A stretch of 64,000 nucleotides of DNA, taken from NCBI GenBank assembly GCA_020161295.1, contig JAIUOA010000003.1, positions 62,001 through 126,000 of the forward strand, read 5' to 3'. The stretch is from Bacillota bacterium. GTDB lineage: Bacteria > Bacillota > Clostridia > Peptostreptococcales > Acidaminobacteraceae. The notes beneath the pieces were generated by a model. The model saw only the letters and a list, made by a program, of their open reading frames with translations. It was not told the origin of the DNA and did no database searches. Below, piece by piece: positions 38,101-45,880 of this stretch; position 1 is the stretch's first letter; each line of letters opens with the position of its first letter. A program made the position numbers and the translations under genes.

Positions 38101-40388
38101 TTCTCCAGTGCGCCTGTAACACCTGCAGTGATGTCGGCGCTACTGAAAATAATGGATGGCACGTCATAGCTTGGTGTGTAATCCTGGAGGAAATCCTCCT
38201 GAACTTTATAGCGGAAATCGAGATCAAGACCGCTGATGGTGATACCATCAACATCGCCCTCATCTATCGTCCAGCCTTCAGAGACTGTCGTCCAAACACC
38301 TGGTGCTGTTTCTTTTAACAAATCAAATGAAATGTCGTCTTTTGGTCCATTACCTGACCAGTTCTTCTTCACGGTTAATTCACCCTTTGGTGCATAGGTG
38401 TTCGTGAATGAAACACTGCCATTAGGATTCGTTCTCGTAACAGTGACGGCTTTTCGTGCTGTGTTATCATAAGTCCAGAAAGGCTCTGTCGTCGAATCGT
38501 TTTCCTGAACATAGAGTGTTAACTGGTTATTTGCGTTAAAGGCATTATAAGGCACTGAAAACTCAAGGTCTTGAGGCTTCGAACCCGCACCATTCATGTA
38601 GATGGTCATCGGTCCAGCAATCAAGTTTCCGCCTGAAGCCGCATCATAAATGCTAAAGCTGAAATCGCGCTGATTCGAAGTCGGCCCTACGAGGTTTTTC
38701 GTGATGGTGATTTTACCTTCCACATCTGGTGCGACGAGTTTAACCCAGCCTGTGTTGGTGAGAGGCGTTTCTATTAAACCGCTGGCTGTGTAGTAAGGAT
38801 TTTCGGTTTTAACATTAAAGCTCGATTTGGTTGCGGTCGTATCATTTGTGTAATACGTTCCTGGTCCAACATTGCCGATTTTAACATTAAACGATACTTT
38901 GGTGACCTTTTGAGGATTCAGTGCTGCGGTACCCGCATCCTGTGTTACAAAAGTGTCGCCGTCGATGGTCCATGTCAGTACGCCGCTTGATAAAGAAACG
39001 CCTGCTGGTGGTGTGCCGATGAGTTCAAAACCGGCACCGAGTACATCGCGGATGATCACGTCTGAGTAGCCATTTGCAGGTACTTGTGCATGCGGTTTGA
39101 AGCTAACGATTTCATTTGCGATGGCTTTAAATGCATCCTTAAGTTGTTGAGAGGTGGTTGCACTGACTGTGCTACCGTCTTCCCAATACTTATGATCGAA
39201 TGAGATGGGCTCTTTTTCAAAGTTGTCATAGTCGATGCCTGTTACGGTTGAATAGAAATACGCGGTCCTGTATTTATTATTGTTTGATACATCAGTATAT
39301 AACGCGTTTCCTGATTTCACATAAGAATCAACCGTATCTTGGAGTATCGTTGGCTGATTGTTCAGCTGCACCCAAGGTCCATTAATAGAGTTGACACTAA
39401 AGGAAACCGTCGGCAGTTCTAAAGTCCAAGCAGACCAAGCATCGTTTTGATTATTTCTTGATGATTCATAACGATAATATCCAGTTTTACTATATGTTCT
39501 CATCCTACCTGAATACGTATTGCCATCAGGTCGGTGATCATAAGTGTTCGTTTCATCTGGCATTAACGTCGCAATCGCATCCGCGTCACTATTTACGCCA
39601 AACCCTATCGTATAAATTCTAAGGTTTGAAATTTGTTCTTTCGCTTCCATTGCCTGTAATATCGTATTCCAAATATGGCTTGAGGTCGTACTCGAACCAT
39701 TTCCCTGACGAGTGAGGTTGTTATTCGAAGTGATGACACCATTATAATAATAAGTTGGTTTGCCATCGCTCATGAGAATAATAACCGATTTTCTGGTTTG
39801 CTCACCAGTTGGTCTATCCTTTATGGCCTTTTGAGCGATGTAGATCGCACGTTGAATGTTTGTCCCTGTATCCTCTTGAGCATTTATTCCACTAAGCGAG
39901 GACGACAGTGTCCCTGAATTTCCAGTAAAATTTTGATTTAGTGTCGCGTACTCATTATAGCTGACAAGTGCAACCCTATTATTAGGATTGAGTAAAATAG
40001 TGTTCATGGCTTCTGTCGCTGCCGCTTTCATATCGGCATTACGTGTTCCACTGGTCATGGAACCCGAAATATCTAGCACCAATACGACGTCCAGTGAATC
40101 TTTAACGGTTTCTAGAATATAATCCTGTCCTGCGGCACTTAAGGTGATTCTAAATTCACCACTCCCTAGATTTTCCACACTCTTATCGGTCCAGATTTGA
40201 CCGTCAGTTAATGCTTTAGGTAATTCTGTGATAGGATCCGCGCCACTGCTCTCGATACTGACGCCAGCTGGTAAAGCAAACGTCGGTGATGGCAGCATGG
40301 TAATGACCATCAATAGTGCGAGAAGTAGTGAAAATAACCTGTATGATAATTTATAACTTTGTTTTTTGTTGCTAGCCCCATTTTCCAT
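35133..40388 (-). CDS. Giant LPxTG surface adhesin with VWA and Cna_B repeats
   Basis: A 1751-residue cell-wall protein. From the N-terminus: signal peptide (about residues 15-40), a von Willebrand A domain with MIDAS motif DISGS (106-110) and LMSDGKP, an isopeptide-type linker region, then about eight to ten Cna_B/DUF5979 repeats of 75-100 residues, each opening like GxLxVxKxW and closing ITNTY. The lysine and asparagine of these ends are placed for internal isopeptide bonds. A DUF11-like domain, a Pro/Thr-rich stalk and LPQTG (1722-1726) with a hydrophobic tail and RRRK follow. I chose the ATG at 40388, after AAAGGAG; 24 further codons lie upstream. It looks like a pilin tip or adhesin. No sortase is nearby. 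Confidence 0.93.
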   Translation of the reverse strand: MENGASNKKQSYKLSYRLFSLLLALLMVITMLPSPTFALPAGVSIESSGADPITELPKALTDGQIWTDKSVENLGSGEFRITLSAAGQDYILETVKDSLDVVLVLDISGSMTSGTRNADMKAAATEAMNTILLNPNNRVALVSYNEYATLNQNFTGNSGTLSSSLSGINAQEDTGTNIQRAIYIAQKAIKDRPTGEQTRKSVIILMSDGKPTYYYNGVITSNNNLTRQGNGSSTTSSHIWNTILQAMEAKEQISNLRIYTIGFGVNSDADAIATLMPDETNTYDHRPDGNTYSGRMRTYSKTGYYRYESSRNNQNDAWSAWTLELPTVSFSVNSINGPWVQLNNQPTILQDTVDSYVKSGNALYTDVSNNNKYRTAYFYSTVTGIDYDNFEKEPISFDHKYWEDGSTVSATTSQQLKDAFKAIANEIVSFKPHAQVPANGYSDVIIRDVLGAGFELIGTPPAGVSLSSGVLTWTIDGDTFVTQDAGTAALNPQKVTKVSFNVKIGNVGPGTYYTNDTTATKSSFNVKTENPYYTASGLIETPLTNTGWVKLVAPDVEGKITITKNLVGPTSNQRDFSFSIYDAASGGNLIAGPMTIYMNGAGSKPQDLEFSVPYNAFNANNQLTLYVQENDSTTEPFWTYDNTARKAVTVTRTNPNGSVSFTNTYAPKGELTVKKNWSGNGPKDDISFDLLKETAPGVWTTVSEGWTIDEGDVDGITISGLDLDFRYKVQEDFLQDYTPSYDVPSIIFSSADITAGVTGALEKTITITNTYVQPVGKITVNKIWSDSENAAGDRPISLLYNITGPDGYTGTLTLTQNGGWSNIFETTTFGTYTFTEVVPQDYEAALNPQSQTISISPVNAREATLTFTNTYIPPTGTLVVEKVWSGDQGKTQYRPSEIKVDVLKKNPETLLFESTGTTITLPEADSDPWMTKLEGLPFGEYKVEEQAFSGLGTDYLASYSSNVILEKMGATNGILARTGKIVVTNSFQNPTGEISVSKEWVESGVDSGVVRPSDLTVTLLKDGSEIDHFVMNASAGWSHTFENLPLDASYTVTETSSEAAKLAQYASTITYSGTQPSSSVVLNKDNRAGSIALVNKYAKGTVTVIKTWNDGTNPINEQPQTAVVTLHKVIALPAPPPIEMQNPDGEGVILVEQPVPAVVEETVTKSITRPNLSVTFYDLEMSPFVSYYVTEEDIPFYTKAITNGEFALMENLPNHSVNISNTYTDPKGSLTVNKEWKHGNNPNGPSEVTVRLWNGSELVEARTFTGSTTFTGLNIGTTYTISEDPVNNYSTSMNGFISYTPKKDLMNGTVNIGTANITNTYIPEVGDLVVEKVWEGKTGSDITVTVTRYAGDAKDDDFIRTAVLSASEIEANNWRAIFNDLEIYGPGGVQYTYHVTESGDDLALYDAVISGYTDLNVEEPSTITITNTYNPLKGKLVITKVWKDAEGEPIEPEYSEVELQLIVNGEPAQGTMKLNAENDWTWTLSNLNTEKTYSVVELDEFEEFEVGYSAEDITFSAEDLEKSIVVTNQRTVDDPKIDVTKEVTPATVQLLSGTATFTYKVTLTNTGNRTLYAIGIEDEMTGPSGATMTYNPAPTSFSEGIATFELEKALAPGASEVISYTVTVNRIGTYDNTVTGFGYHIETRISDTADARANATEQPTEPPTEPPTNPPTTEPPTTQPPTTEPTTEVTSEVVVETEETPLGEAVTEEVIDEDVVPLGDALPQTGQLPVDLFYGIGGVVTALGVYLRRRK

Positions 40389-40396
40389 AAAAAATT

Positions 40397-40433
40397 TTCT
40401 CCTTTGCCAAAAAGATTCTTTGGCAAAGGAGAA
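40397..40433. promoter_or_regulatory. Perfect inverted repeat holding both ribosome sites of the divergent surface genes
   Basis: Fifteen-bp perfect arms, TTCTCCTTTGCCAAA (40397-40411) and its complement (40419-40433), are separated by seven bases. Each arm contains AAAGGAG as read toward its own gene, so both genes have their ribosome site inside the same hairpin. The start codons lie 53 bp apart, leaving no room for promoters between the repeat and the genes. On the minus strand the repeat is followed by AATTTTTT, which also gives it a terminator-like look. Confidence 0.85.
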
Positions 40434-40441
40434 CATAAAAA

Positions 40442-43000
40442 ATGAAAAAGGTCTTATCACTACTACTTATCACACTACTCATCATCAGCATGACCCCAGT
40501 AAACGTATTTGCAACCGGTAACGGGAATGGAGGCGGAAACGGAAACAATCAGAATTCTTCTGATCCCGTGATCTTACCAGCAACTATTTCTATTACTGAC
40601 GTAACCGATACCACTGCTTTAATTGCACTCAATCATCCGAAGTTAAATGCAACCTATTCAGTGAAATTAAATGGTGTTGATAGCACATTAGGCTCAATTA
40701 CTGGGCTTACAGAAAATACATCTTACCAAGTGAGTGTAACCGAGACGTATCCAAGTGTAGAAAAAAAGCACTTTAAAGTCTTCAAAAGAGAGAATAGTGG
40801 TAACGGTGGGAATGGCGACTACTATTATATCAACCTTGAAAATCAAGAAGTATCGGTTCATATTAGTGAAACAACCGGTTCTAATGATAATATGTACACT
40901 AAAATAACTTATGATTCACCGATTACCGTAACGAACACTTTTAACGGTTCATTTACCACATTAAAAACATTAAGAACCATCAGCTTAACGGTACAGCCAG
41001 GTGGAATCGCTTTCGTTAATGGTATTTCATATCTTCCTGGAGCGCACACATTAACAGGTTATAATGGTGATGCACTCTCTTTAAGATCTTTATCTAATGC
41101 TTCTTTTATCGCTAACGGTTTTACCTTTAATGAAGTCACATCCACTTCAGGAAACACCACAAGCTACATTATCAACGGTGCTGGATCAATCACTGTAAAT
41201 TTCGTTCTAAAAGACGATGTATTTGGTAAGCCCTTCTATGTGACTGATGGTAACTTCTCAGGATTCTATGGAAATGGAAGCGACATCAGTGGTCACAACC
41301 CTATGGATGATGTTCTATCTGCAAGCATGACAGCCGTGACAGATAAAGCGTCTTATAAACTCGGTGAGACCGCAGTGGTTTCACTTCCTGTCACCGTAAC
41401 TGATGGTGATGGTAGCTCATCCACTCTAAATGAAGTGGAATACTATCAAAATGGCACTGCAAAAATAACAGCTGGAGAAGCGCCAACAAATCCTGTCGCG
41501 TCCTACTCTTATGAAATACCTAAAACACTTTCAGCATTATTGGCAGATGGATTTAAGAACATCGCTGGCACCACACAGTTTGAAAGAGAGTTTAATTACA
41601 CACTCGTCGACATCTATCACGGTTCTGCTGCTGCTGCTGTTTTAGCAACTGCAAAAGCGAAAATAATCGTCAACTTTGAACCGACGATTTATATGACAGT
41701 CGATAATAAATATACGTTATACCATAACGGTGTCGCTTTAACACCTGATTTCACACCAGCACCAACCACCTACCCATGGCAATCGGTGAAGTGGTACAGT
41801 GTTCCACTTAAAACAGGCGATGTACTTGCAGTAGAAGGCATCGATGAAGGTGTAGTCGCTGGATTCTTAGGTCAAATCCATTTTGATGGAAACGTCTTCT
41901 CTACTGCTACAGAGAGCTTCTGGAGACAGTCAACTGTCTTAGAATCTGGTTGGGAACTACCAAGTTTCGACATGACGAAATCAACTAACTGGAAAAAAGT
42001 TTCTGAGTTTACTTACGGCTCATGGACTGGTTTGATCGGATTACCTTCAGGCTCTACAGCAAAATGGGTCTGGTCGTCTAATAATAATTACTCAAATGGC
42101 GGCGATAAAAAAGTTTACTTCCGTTATGTGGTCGGCGGACAAGATATCGATTATGTGAATTTAGCACCTGTCATTACATTAAAGGGTGAGGCAGTTATGA
42201 GCGTCGTTGAAGGTAGCTCTTTCACTGACCCAGGCACTACAGTAACTGATGATCATGATAAAAATCTAGTGGCTGTAGCAACAGGAACAGTTGACACTAG
42301 CAAAACTGGCGATTACACGATTACCTATAATGTTACTGATAATGGCGGATTATCTGCAGTACCTGTGACTAGAACAGTCCAAGTAATTGCTAAGCCGCTG
42401 GAAAATCAAAAGCCTACGATCAAGCTAGAGGGTTCTGCATCCATTACACTTGAAGAAGGTTCAACTTTTATCGATCCAGGTGCAACTGCTAACGATCCCG
42501 AAGACGGTGCACTTGAAATTATCAAGACTGGCGAAGTAATCACCTCAGTTCCTGGCACGTACACATTAACTTACAAAGCGACTGATAAAAATGGTGCAAG
42601 CACAGATACCCTTACACGAACTGTAATCGTCACTGAAAAGCCAGCACCAACTAATCCTGAAACTGAAACTGGCACCGAGAACAATAACGGCAATAATGGA
42701 AATAACTCCCCTGCAACAACAGAACCTAATGAAGTCGATATCGTAACTGAAGCAAACGCATTAGGATCAGCAGCAGGAAACACTGAAGCGACGACGGAAG
42801 TTGAATCTACTGAAGCTGAGATTCAGCCAGTGGTGTCAGTAGAAGAAACGACTGAAGCTGAAGAAATTGAACTCTTCGACGAGCAAAATGCACTTGGTGA
42901 TGCGCTTCCTAAAACTGGACAGCTGCCAGCAGAACTGTTCTATGGCATCGGTGGATTACTCTCAGCAGCAGGCGTGTTCCTCAGAAAAGGTAAAAAATAA
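40442..43000 (+). CDS. LPxTG surface protein with DUF5011-like domains
   Basis: An 852-residue wall-anchored protein. Residues 1-24 are a signal peptide ending NVFA. Residues 25-560 have no clear family: a Gly/Asn-rich start, a fibronectin-like strand pattern (residues 45-110) and a central region with many aromatic residues. Residues 570-735 hold two DUF5011-type Ig-like domains, each with the pattern EGSxFxDPGxxxxD and GxYTxTYxxxD. A Thr/Glu-rich stalk follows, then LPKTG (822-826), a hydrophobic stretch and RKGKK. The C-terminus shares LGDALPxTGQLP and LFYGIGG with the giant adhesin, so one sortase probably handles both. Confidence 0.88.
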   Translation: MKKVLSLLLITLLIISMTPVNVFATGNGNGGGNGNNQNSSDPVILPATISITDVTDTTALIALNHPKLNATYSVKLNGVDSTLGSITGLTENTSYQVSVTETYPSVEKKHFKVFKRENSGNGGNGDYYYINLENQEVSVHISETTGSNDNMYTKITYDSPITVTNTFNGSFTTLKTLRTISLTVQPGGIAFVNGISYLPGAHTLTGYNGDALSLRSLSNASFIANGFTFNEVTSTSGNTTSYIINGAGSITVNFVLKDDVFGKPFYVTDGNFSGFYGNGSDISGHNPMDDVLSASMTAVTDKASYKLGETAVVSLPVTVTDGDGSSSTLNEVEYYQNGTAKITAGEAPTNPVASYSYEIPKTLSALLADGFKNIAGTTQFEREFNYTLVDIYHGSAAAAVLATAKAKIIVNFEPTIYMTVDNKYTLYHNGVALTPDFTPAPTTYPWQSVKWYSVPLKTGDVLAVEGIDEGVVAGFLGQIHFDGNVFSTATESFWRQSTVLESGWELPSFDMTKSTNWKKVSEFTYGSWTGLIGLPSGSTAKWVWSSNNNYSNGGDKKVYFRYVVGGQDIDYVNLAPVITLKGEAVMSVVEGSSFTDPGTTVTDDHDKNLVAVATGTVDTSKTGDYTITYNVTDNGGLSAVPVTRTVQVIAKPLENQKPTIKLEGSASITLEEGSTFIDPGATANDPEDGALEIIKTGEVITSVPGTYTLTYKATDKNGASTDTLTRTVIVTEKPAPTNPETETGTENNNGNNGNNSPATTEPNEVDIVTEANALGSAAGNTEATTEVESTEAEIQPVVSVEETTEAEEIELFDEQNALGDALPKTGQLPAELFYGIGGLLSAAGVFLRKGKK

Positions 43001-43018
43001 TCTAAGTAAAAAACATTA

Positions 43019-43060
43019 AAAAAACTTCCATCGGGAAATCCTGATGGAAGTTTTACTTTT
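43019..43060. terminator. Bidirectional terminator
   Basis: A 12-bp perfect stem AAAACTTCCATC/GATGGAAGTTTT between the surface protein and the convergent zinc-ribbon membrane protein, with T-rich runs on both strands. Confidence 0.9.
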
Positions 43061-43077
43061 TTGATCTTCTTTTATTT

Positions 43078-43746
43078 TTAAATATGAAACCGCCTAATCA
43101 ACTCGCTCTTTACCGTTTTATCACCGAAAATCACCGTTCCCACTAAAATGGCTGCGGAAATCCCCACACTGACATAGCTCATGACGGGACGCGTCACGAC
43201 ATTAAATAGAATTAAAAATATCGGCAGTAATCCGATAAACGTCATCACTAGCTGATAAAATACATATTCACGCCATGCCATAAAATTGATGAGCATCAGT
43301 ACGAAAATCGCTGCATTTGCAAAGATCAGAATCTGCGGGATGACATAATTCACTGACCAACCAACCGTTCCAGACATGTAATCAATAATGAAAATGAGAA
43401 GCGATCCTGCGATGGCCTGAACCAGTATCTTAGAGGCAAAATGCGTATTCGTTCGAATCGCATGGTAAATGACCGTCCAACTATACCCCACCACGCCGAT
43501 GGATAAAAATGACCATGAAATTCCCATGCCCCTTAATAAATCCACGATGATGGAGGCGGTGATAATCAAAATCGCGAAAAATAGATACGCCCGTTTTAGT
43601 ACCGTATACCAGTTTAATGTCAGCTCCAAATCCGGATACCTCGAAGGCCCTGACTCTCCCCCTTCATCCAGTAGAAAGGATTCGCACAGGGGGCATCTAT
43701 TTTCTGCATCTTCACTGTGAACGCCACACTTATTACAGTATTTCAT
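43078..43746 (-). CDS. Zinc-ribbon membrane protein (DUF6320-like)
   Basis: A 222-residue protein with an N-terminal zinc ribbon (YCNKCGVHSEDAENRCPLC, two CxxC pairs) followed by about six to seven membrane helices from residue 50 on. The domain plan matches DUF6320 proteins, which commonly sit beside condensation-type acyltransferases. The ATG at 43746 is chosen because GGAG lies six bases upstream. It overlaps the end of the broken acyltransferase gene by 14 bp, as in an operon. Function unknown. Confidence 0.7.
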   Translation of the reverse strand: MKYCNKCGVHSEDAENRCPLCESFLLDEGGESGPSRYPDLELTLNWYTVLKRAYLFFAILIITASIIVDLLRGMGISWSFLSIGVVGYSWTVIYHAIRTNTHFASKILVQAIAGSLLIFIIDYMSGTVGWSVNYVIPQILIFANAAIFVLMLINFMAWREYVFYQLVMTFIGLLPIFLILFNVVTRPVMSYVSVGISAAILVGTVIFGDKTVKSELIRRFHI

Positions 43747-45022
43747 AGTACGCTCCATTCGTATCGATGGTGACCGTAAGCCCTTGCTCCACCAGCTTTC
43801 TGAAGAAATTCTTTTGAATTTCCGTACTTTCCAGTTGTGATGTCAATGTAATGACCATGCGATTTTCATAGGCGCATAGTCCACACTTAATGGGATCTAT
43901 GGCAGAGACATTGACCAAAAGCTCGAACTGTTTTACATCCTCTTTAAACAGCTCAGGCATCTCCACCTTACCGATGTTTGAAACCGTGCTGGTATAAGCC
44001 TGAACGTTTTTCATATACGCGAGGCGCACGAAAATGTTCTTCATCACCAATGGAAATGCGCGCGTCAACGGATTATTACGAAGTGCGACGTCTTTAGAGA
44101 TGTTTTTAAGCATCTGTTCTTTCGATATTTTTTCCCGGAACTGCTTTTTCACGATGGCGATGACGTCCTCATGACTTACAGGTTCCTTAGTGGCATCCAG
44201 TGTGACATTGATGTGAGAGAAAAAGTTCATGTTTGTGTTGGATTCGAAAAACTTTCGAAGGTTGACTGGCACGGCGATATTAATAGGGCGTTTGATGAGG
44301 CCCTCTTCCTGCTTCGTATGATAAATCGCCCATACATAGGTGCCTACCAAAAATTCAGTGAGCGTCACGCCGATCTATCGACTATGGGCGAGTAGCTGGT
44401 CCACACTTACCGTGCCATGGATAACACCCATGGTATTTACCGGTAAGAGCTTTCCTTTAAGCCGTAAGGCCCTGGAAACTTCGCCCAGTGCGCCCTTTTC
44501 ATTCTTTAGCGCTTTTTTATAGTGCTTTTTATAGCTGTCCTCAAGCTCACTTTGGATTTTTAAGCGAGGGATCGCTTCTGGGAGCGTTTCCCCTTTTTTA
44601 AGTCTCAGATAATTTTCTGTAAGTGCTTTTATAAAGTTAAGCGCACCCGTACCGTCCGTGATGGCGTGGAACACCTCAACGGCGATTCGGTTTCTATAGT
44701 AAACCACTCTCACCAGATGGTGATGTCTGTTCTTCGTATCGATATAGGCACAGGGACGGAGTGTCTCCTCTCGAACGAGTAACCTCGCATTCGTCGGCTC
44801 AAAGTAATACCAGAAAAACCCCCGGCGGATTCTAAAATTGAAATTTCCGAAATTAGGGAGTGTCACATCCAGTGCATGCTGCAGAAGCTCTGCATCGATG
44901 GGTTCGTAAAGCTCTGTGGCCACTCTAAAGACATTACTAAACGTCTGGTGGGCGATTAGTGGAAAGACATTTGCAGCATTATCAAGTCGATGCCAACTGG
45001 TCACACGCGATTTTCTTCCCAA
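43733..45022 (-). pseudogene. Condensation/alcohol-acetyltransferase-like gene with an in-frame amber stop
   Basis: Two open frames lie end to end in the same reading frame, split by a single TAG at 44375-44377. The first half has the active-site motif HAITDG (in VEVFHAITDGTGAL) of the chloramphenicol-acetyltransferase-like/condensation superfamily; the second half resumes at once with GVTLTEFLVGTYVWAIY and ends with the NMNFFSHINV-type core. Joined, they give about 430 residues, the usual size. Either a nonsense mutation, a sequencing error or read-through explains it. TAG is a normal stop in neighbours such as acpP and the thiolase. TTG at 45022 after GGGGGTG is the likely start. Confidence 0.8.
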
Positions 45023-45079
45023 ACGCTCACCCCCACTTCTAATCAATTTGCAAGTTGTTTATATCATTATACCATTTTT

Positions 45080-45111
45080 CAACCAAAAACCACATTATTC
45101 ATGTGGTTTTT
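45080..45111 (-). terminator. Terminator of lgt, overlapping its last codons
   Basis: An 11-bp perfect stem AAAAACCACAT/ATGTGGTTTTT with a five-base loop. The stop codon of lgt (45095-45097) lies at the stem-loop junction. A minus-strand T-run is part of the stem end. Confidence 0.75.
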
Positions 45112-45874
45112 GAGACTGCATTTGATGCATATAAACAAACGAAAAGCTGATGATCAATACGCCATAAATAACCGGACCTCTTATAAAGCTCGAAAGCACA
45201 CTCGCATTTGGAAAATCTCTAAGGAAAAATGAAAATAAACGCCCACCAGAGAACAACAGGATAAAGAAGGTTGTCGAGATGCCCTTTTTTGCTCCGTTAC
45301 GCAGTAACCATAAGCTCACGCATAAGGCCAGTAGTGCAAAGAAGCCCTCATATAATTGAGTAGGATGACGGTGAACCAGTGGCGCACCTGAAATCATACG
45401 TGTGAAAGTACCTGCGCCAAACAGACGTGTGACTGGTGTTTGGTCTGCACGTTCAAAGATCATCCCCCACGGCAAACGCGTCGGTATGCCATAGCAGCAG
45501 CTATTTATGAAGCATCCTAGTTTAGAAATGGCAATCGAGATCCCTAGGATTGGCACCAGACGATCAGTAACCCTCCAAAAATCCAACGCACTATGCCGCA
45601 TTAACCACCACCATAAAATGCCGCACGCCATCAACCCTCCATACAGGGAAAAGTTTACCAATCGCATCTCGACCAGCTTCATGGGATTCAAAATGATTTT
45701 ATCGTAATATAGTAGGCCATATAAGAGGCGTGATCCGATAAAAAACAAGGCCGTCATCGCGATGGTATATAGGATAATTCGATACACCGATAATCCATCG
45801 CGCCTCAGGAAATAGGCGGCACCACACACGAGTAGCACCGCCGCTAACAGATTCAATAATACATAAGCGCTCAT
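45095..45874 (-). CDS. lgt: Prolipoprotein diacylglyceryl transferase
   Basis: Adds diacylglycerol to the lipobox cysteine of prelipoproteins. The 259-residue membrane protein has about seven helices and the clostridial form of the Lgt signature (SKLGCFINSCCYGIPTRLPW, near residues 123-142), then HPTQLYEGF. The glycine and asparagine pattern is degenerate compared with the E. coli enzyme (NSCCYG in place of NGELYG), as in other clostridial Lgt-like proteins. ATG at 45874 is preferred over GTG at 45880. It follows the large lipoprotein gene with no gap, a telling neighbour. Confidence 0.85.
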   Translation of the reverse strand: MSAYVLLNLLAAVLLVCGAAYFLRRDGLSVYRIILYTIAMTALFFIGSRLLYGLLYYDKIILNPMKLVEMRLVNFSLYGGLMACGILWWWLMRHSALDFWRVTDRLVPILGISIAISKLGCFINSCCYGIPTRLPWGMIFERADQTPVTRLFGAGTFTRMISGAPLVHRHPTQLYEGFFALLALCVSLWLLRNGAKKGISTTFFILLFSGGRLFSFFLRDFPNASVLSSFIRGPVIYGVLIISFSFVYMHQMQSQKPHE

Positions 45875-45880
45875 ATCCAC

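Noticed and set aside
40397..40433. The inverted repeat as an invertible phase-variation switch
   Set aside because: The enclosed segment is only seven bases, too short for an invertible promoter, and no recombinase gene is nearby.
43733..45022. Pyrrolysine or general amber decoding of the TAG at 44375
   Set aside because: No downstream structural element was recognised, TAG ends other sound genes here, and the enzyme family has no known pyrrolysine site. Kept only as a remote option.
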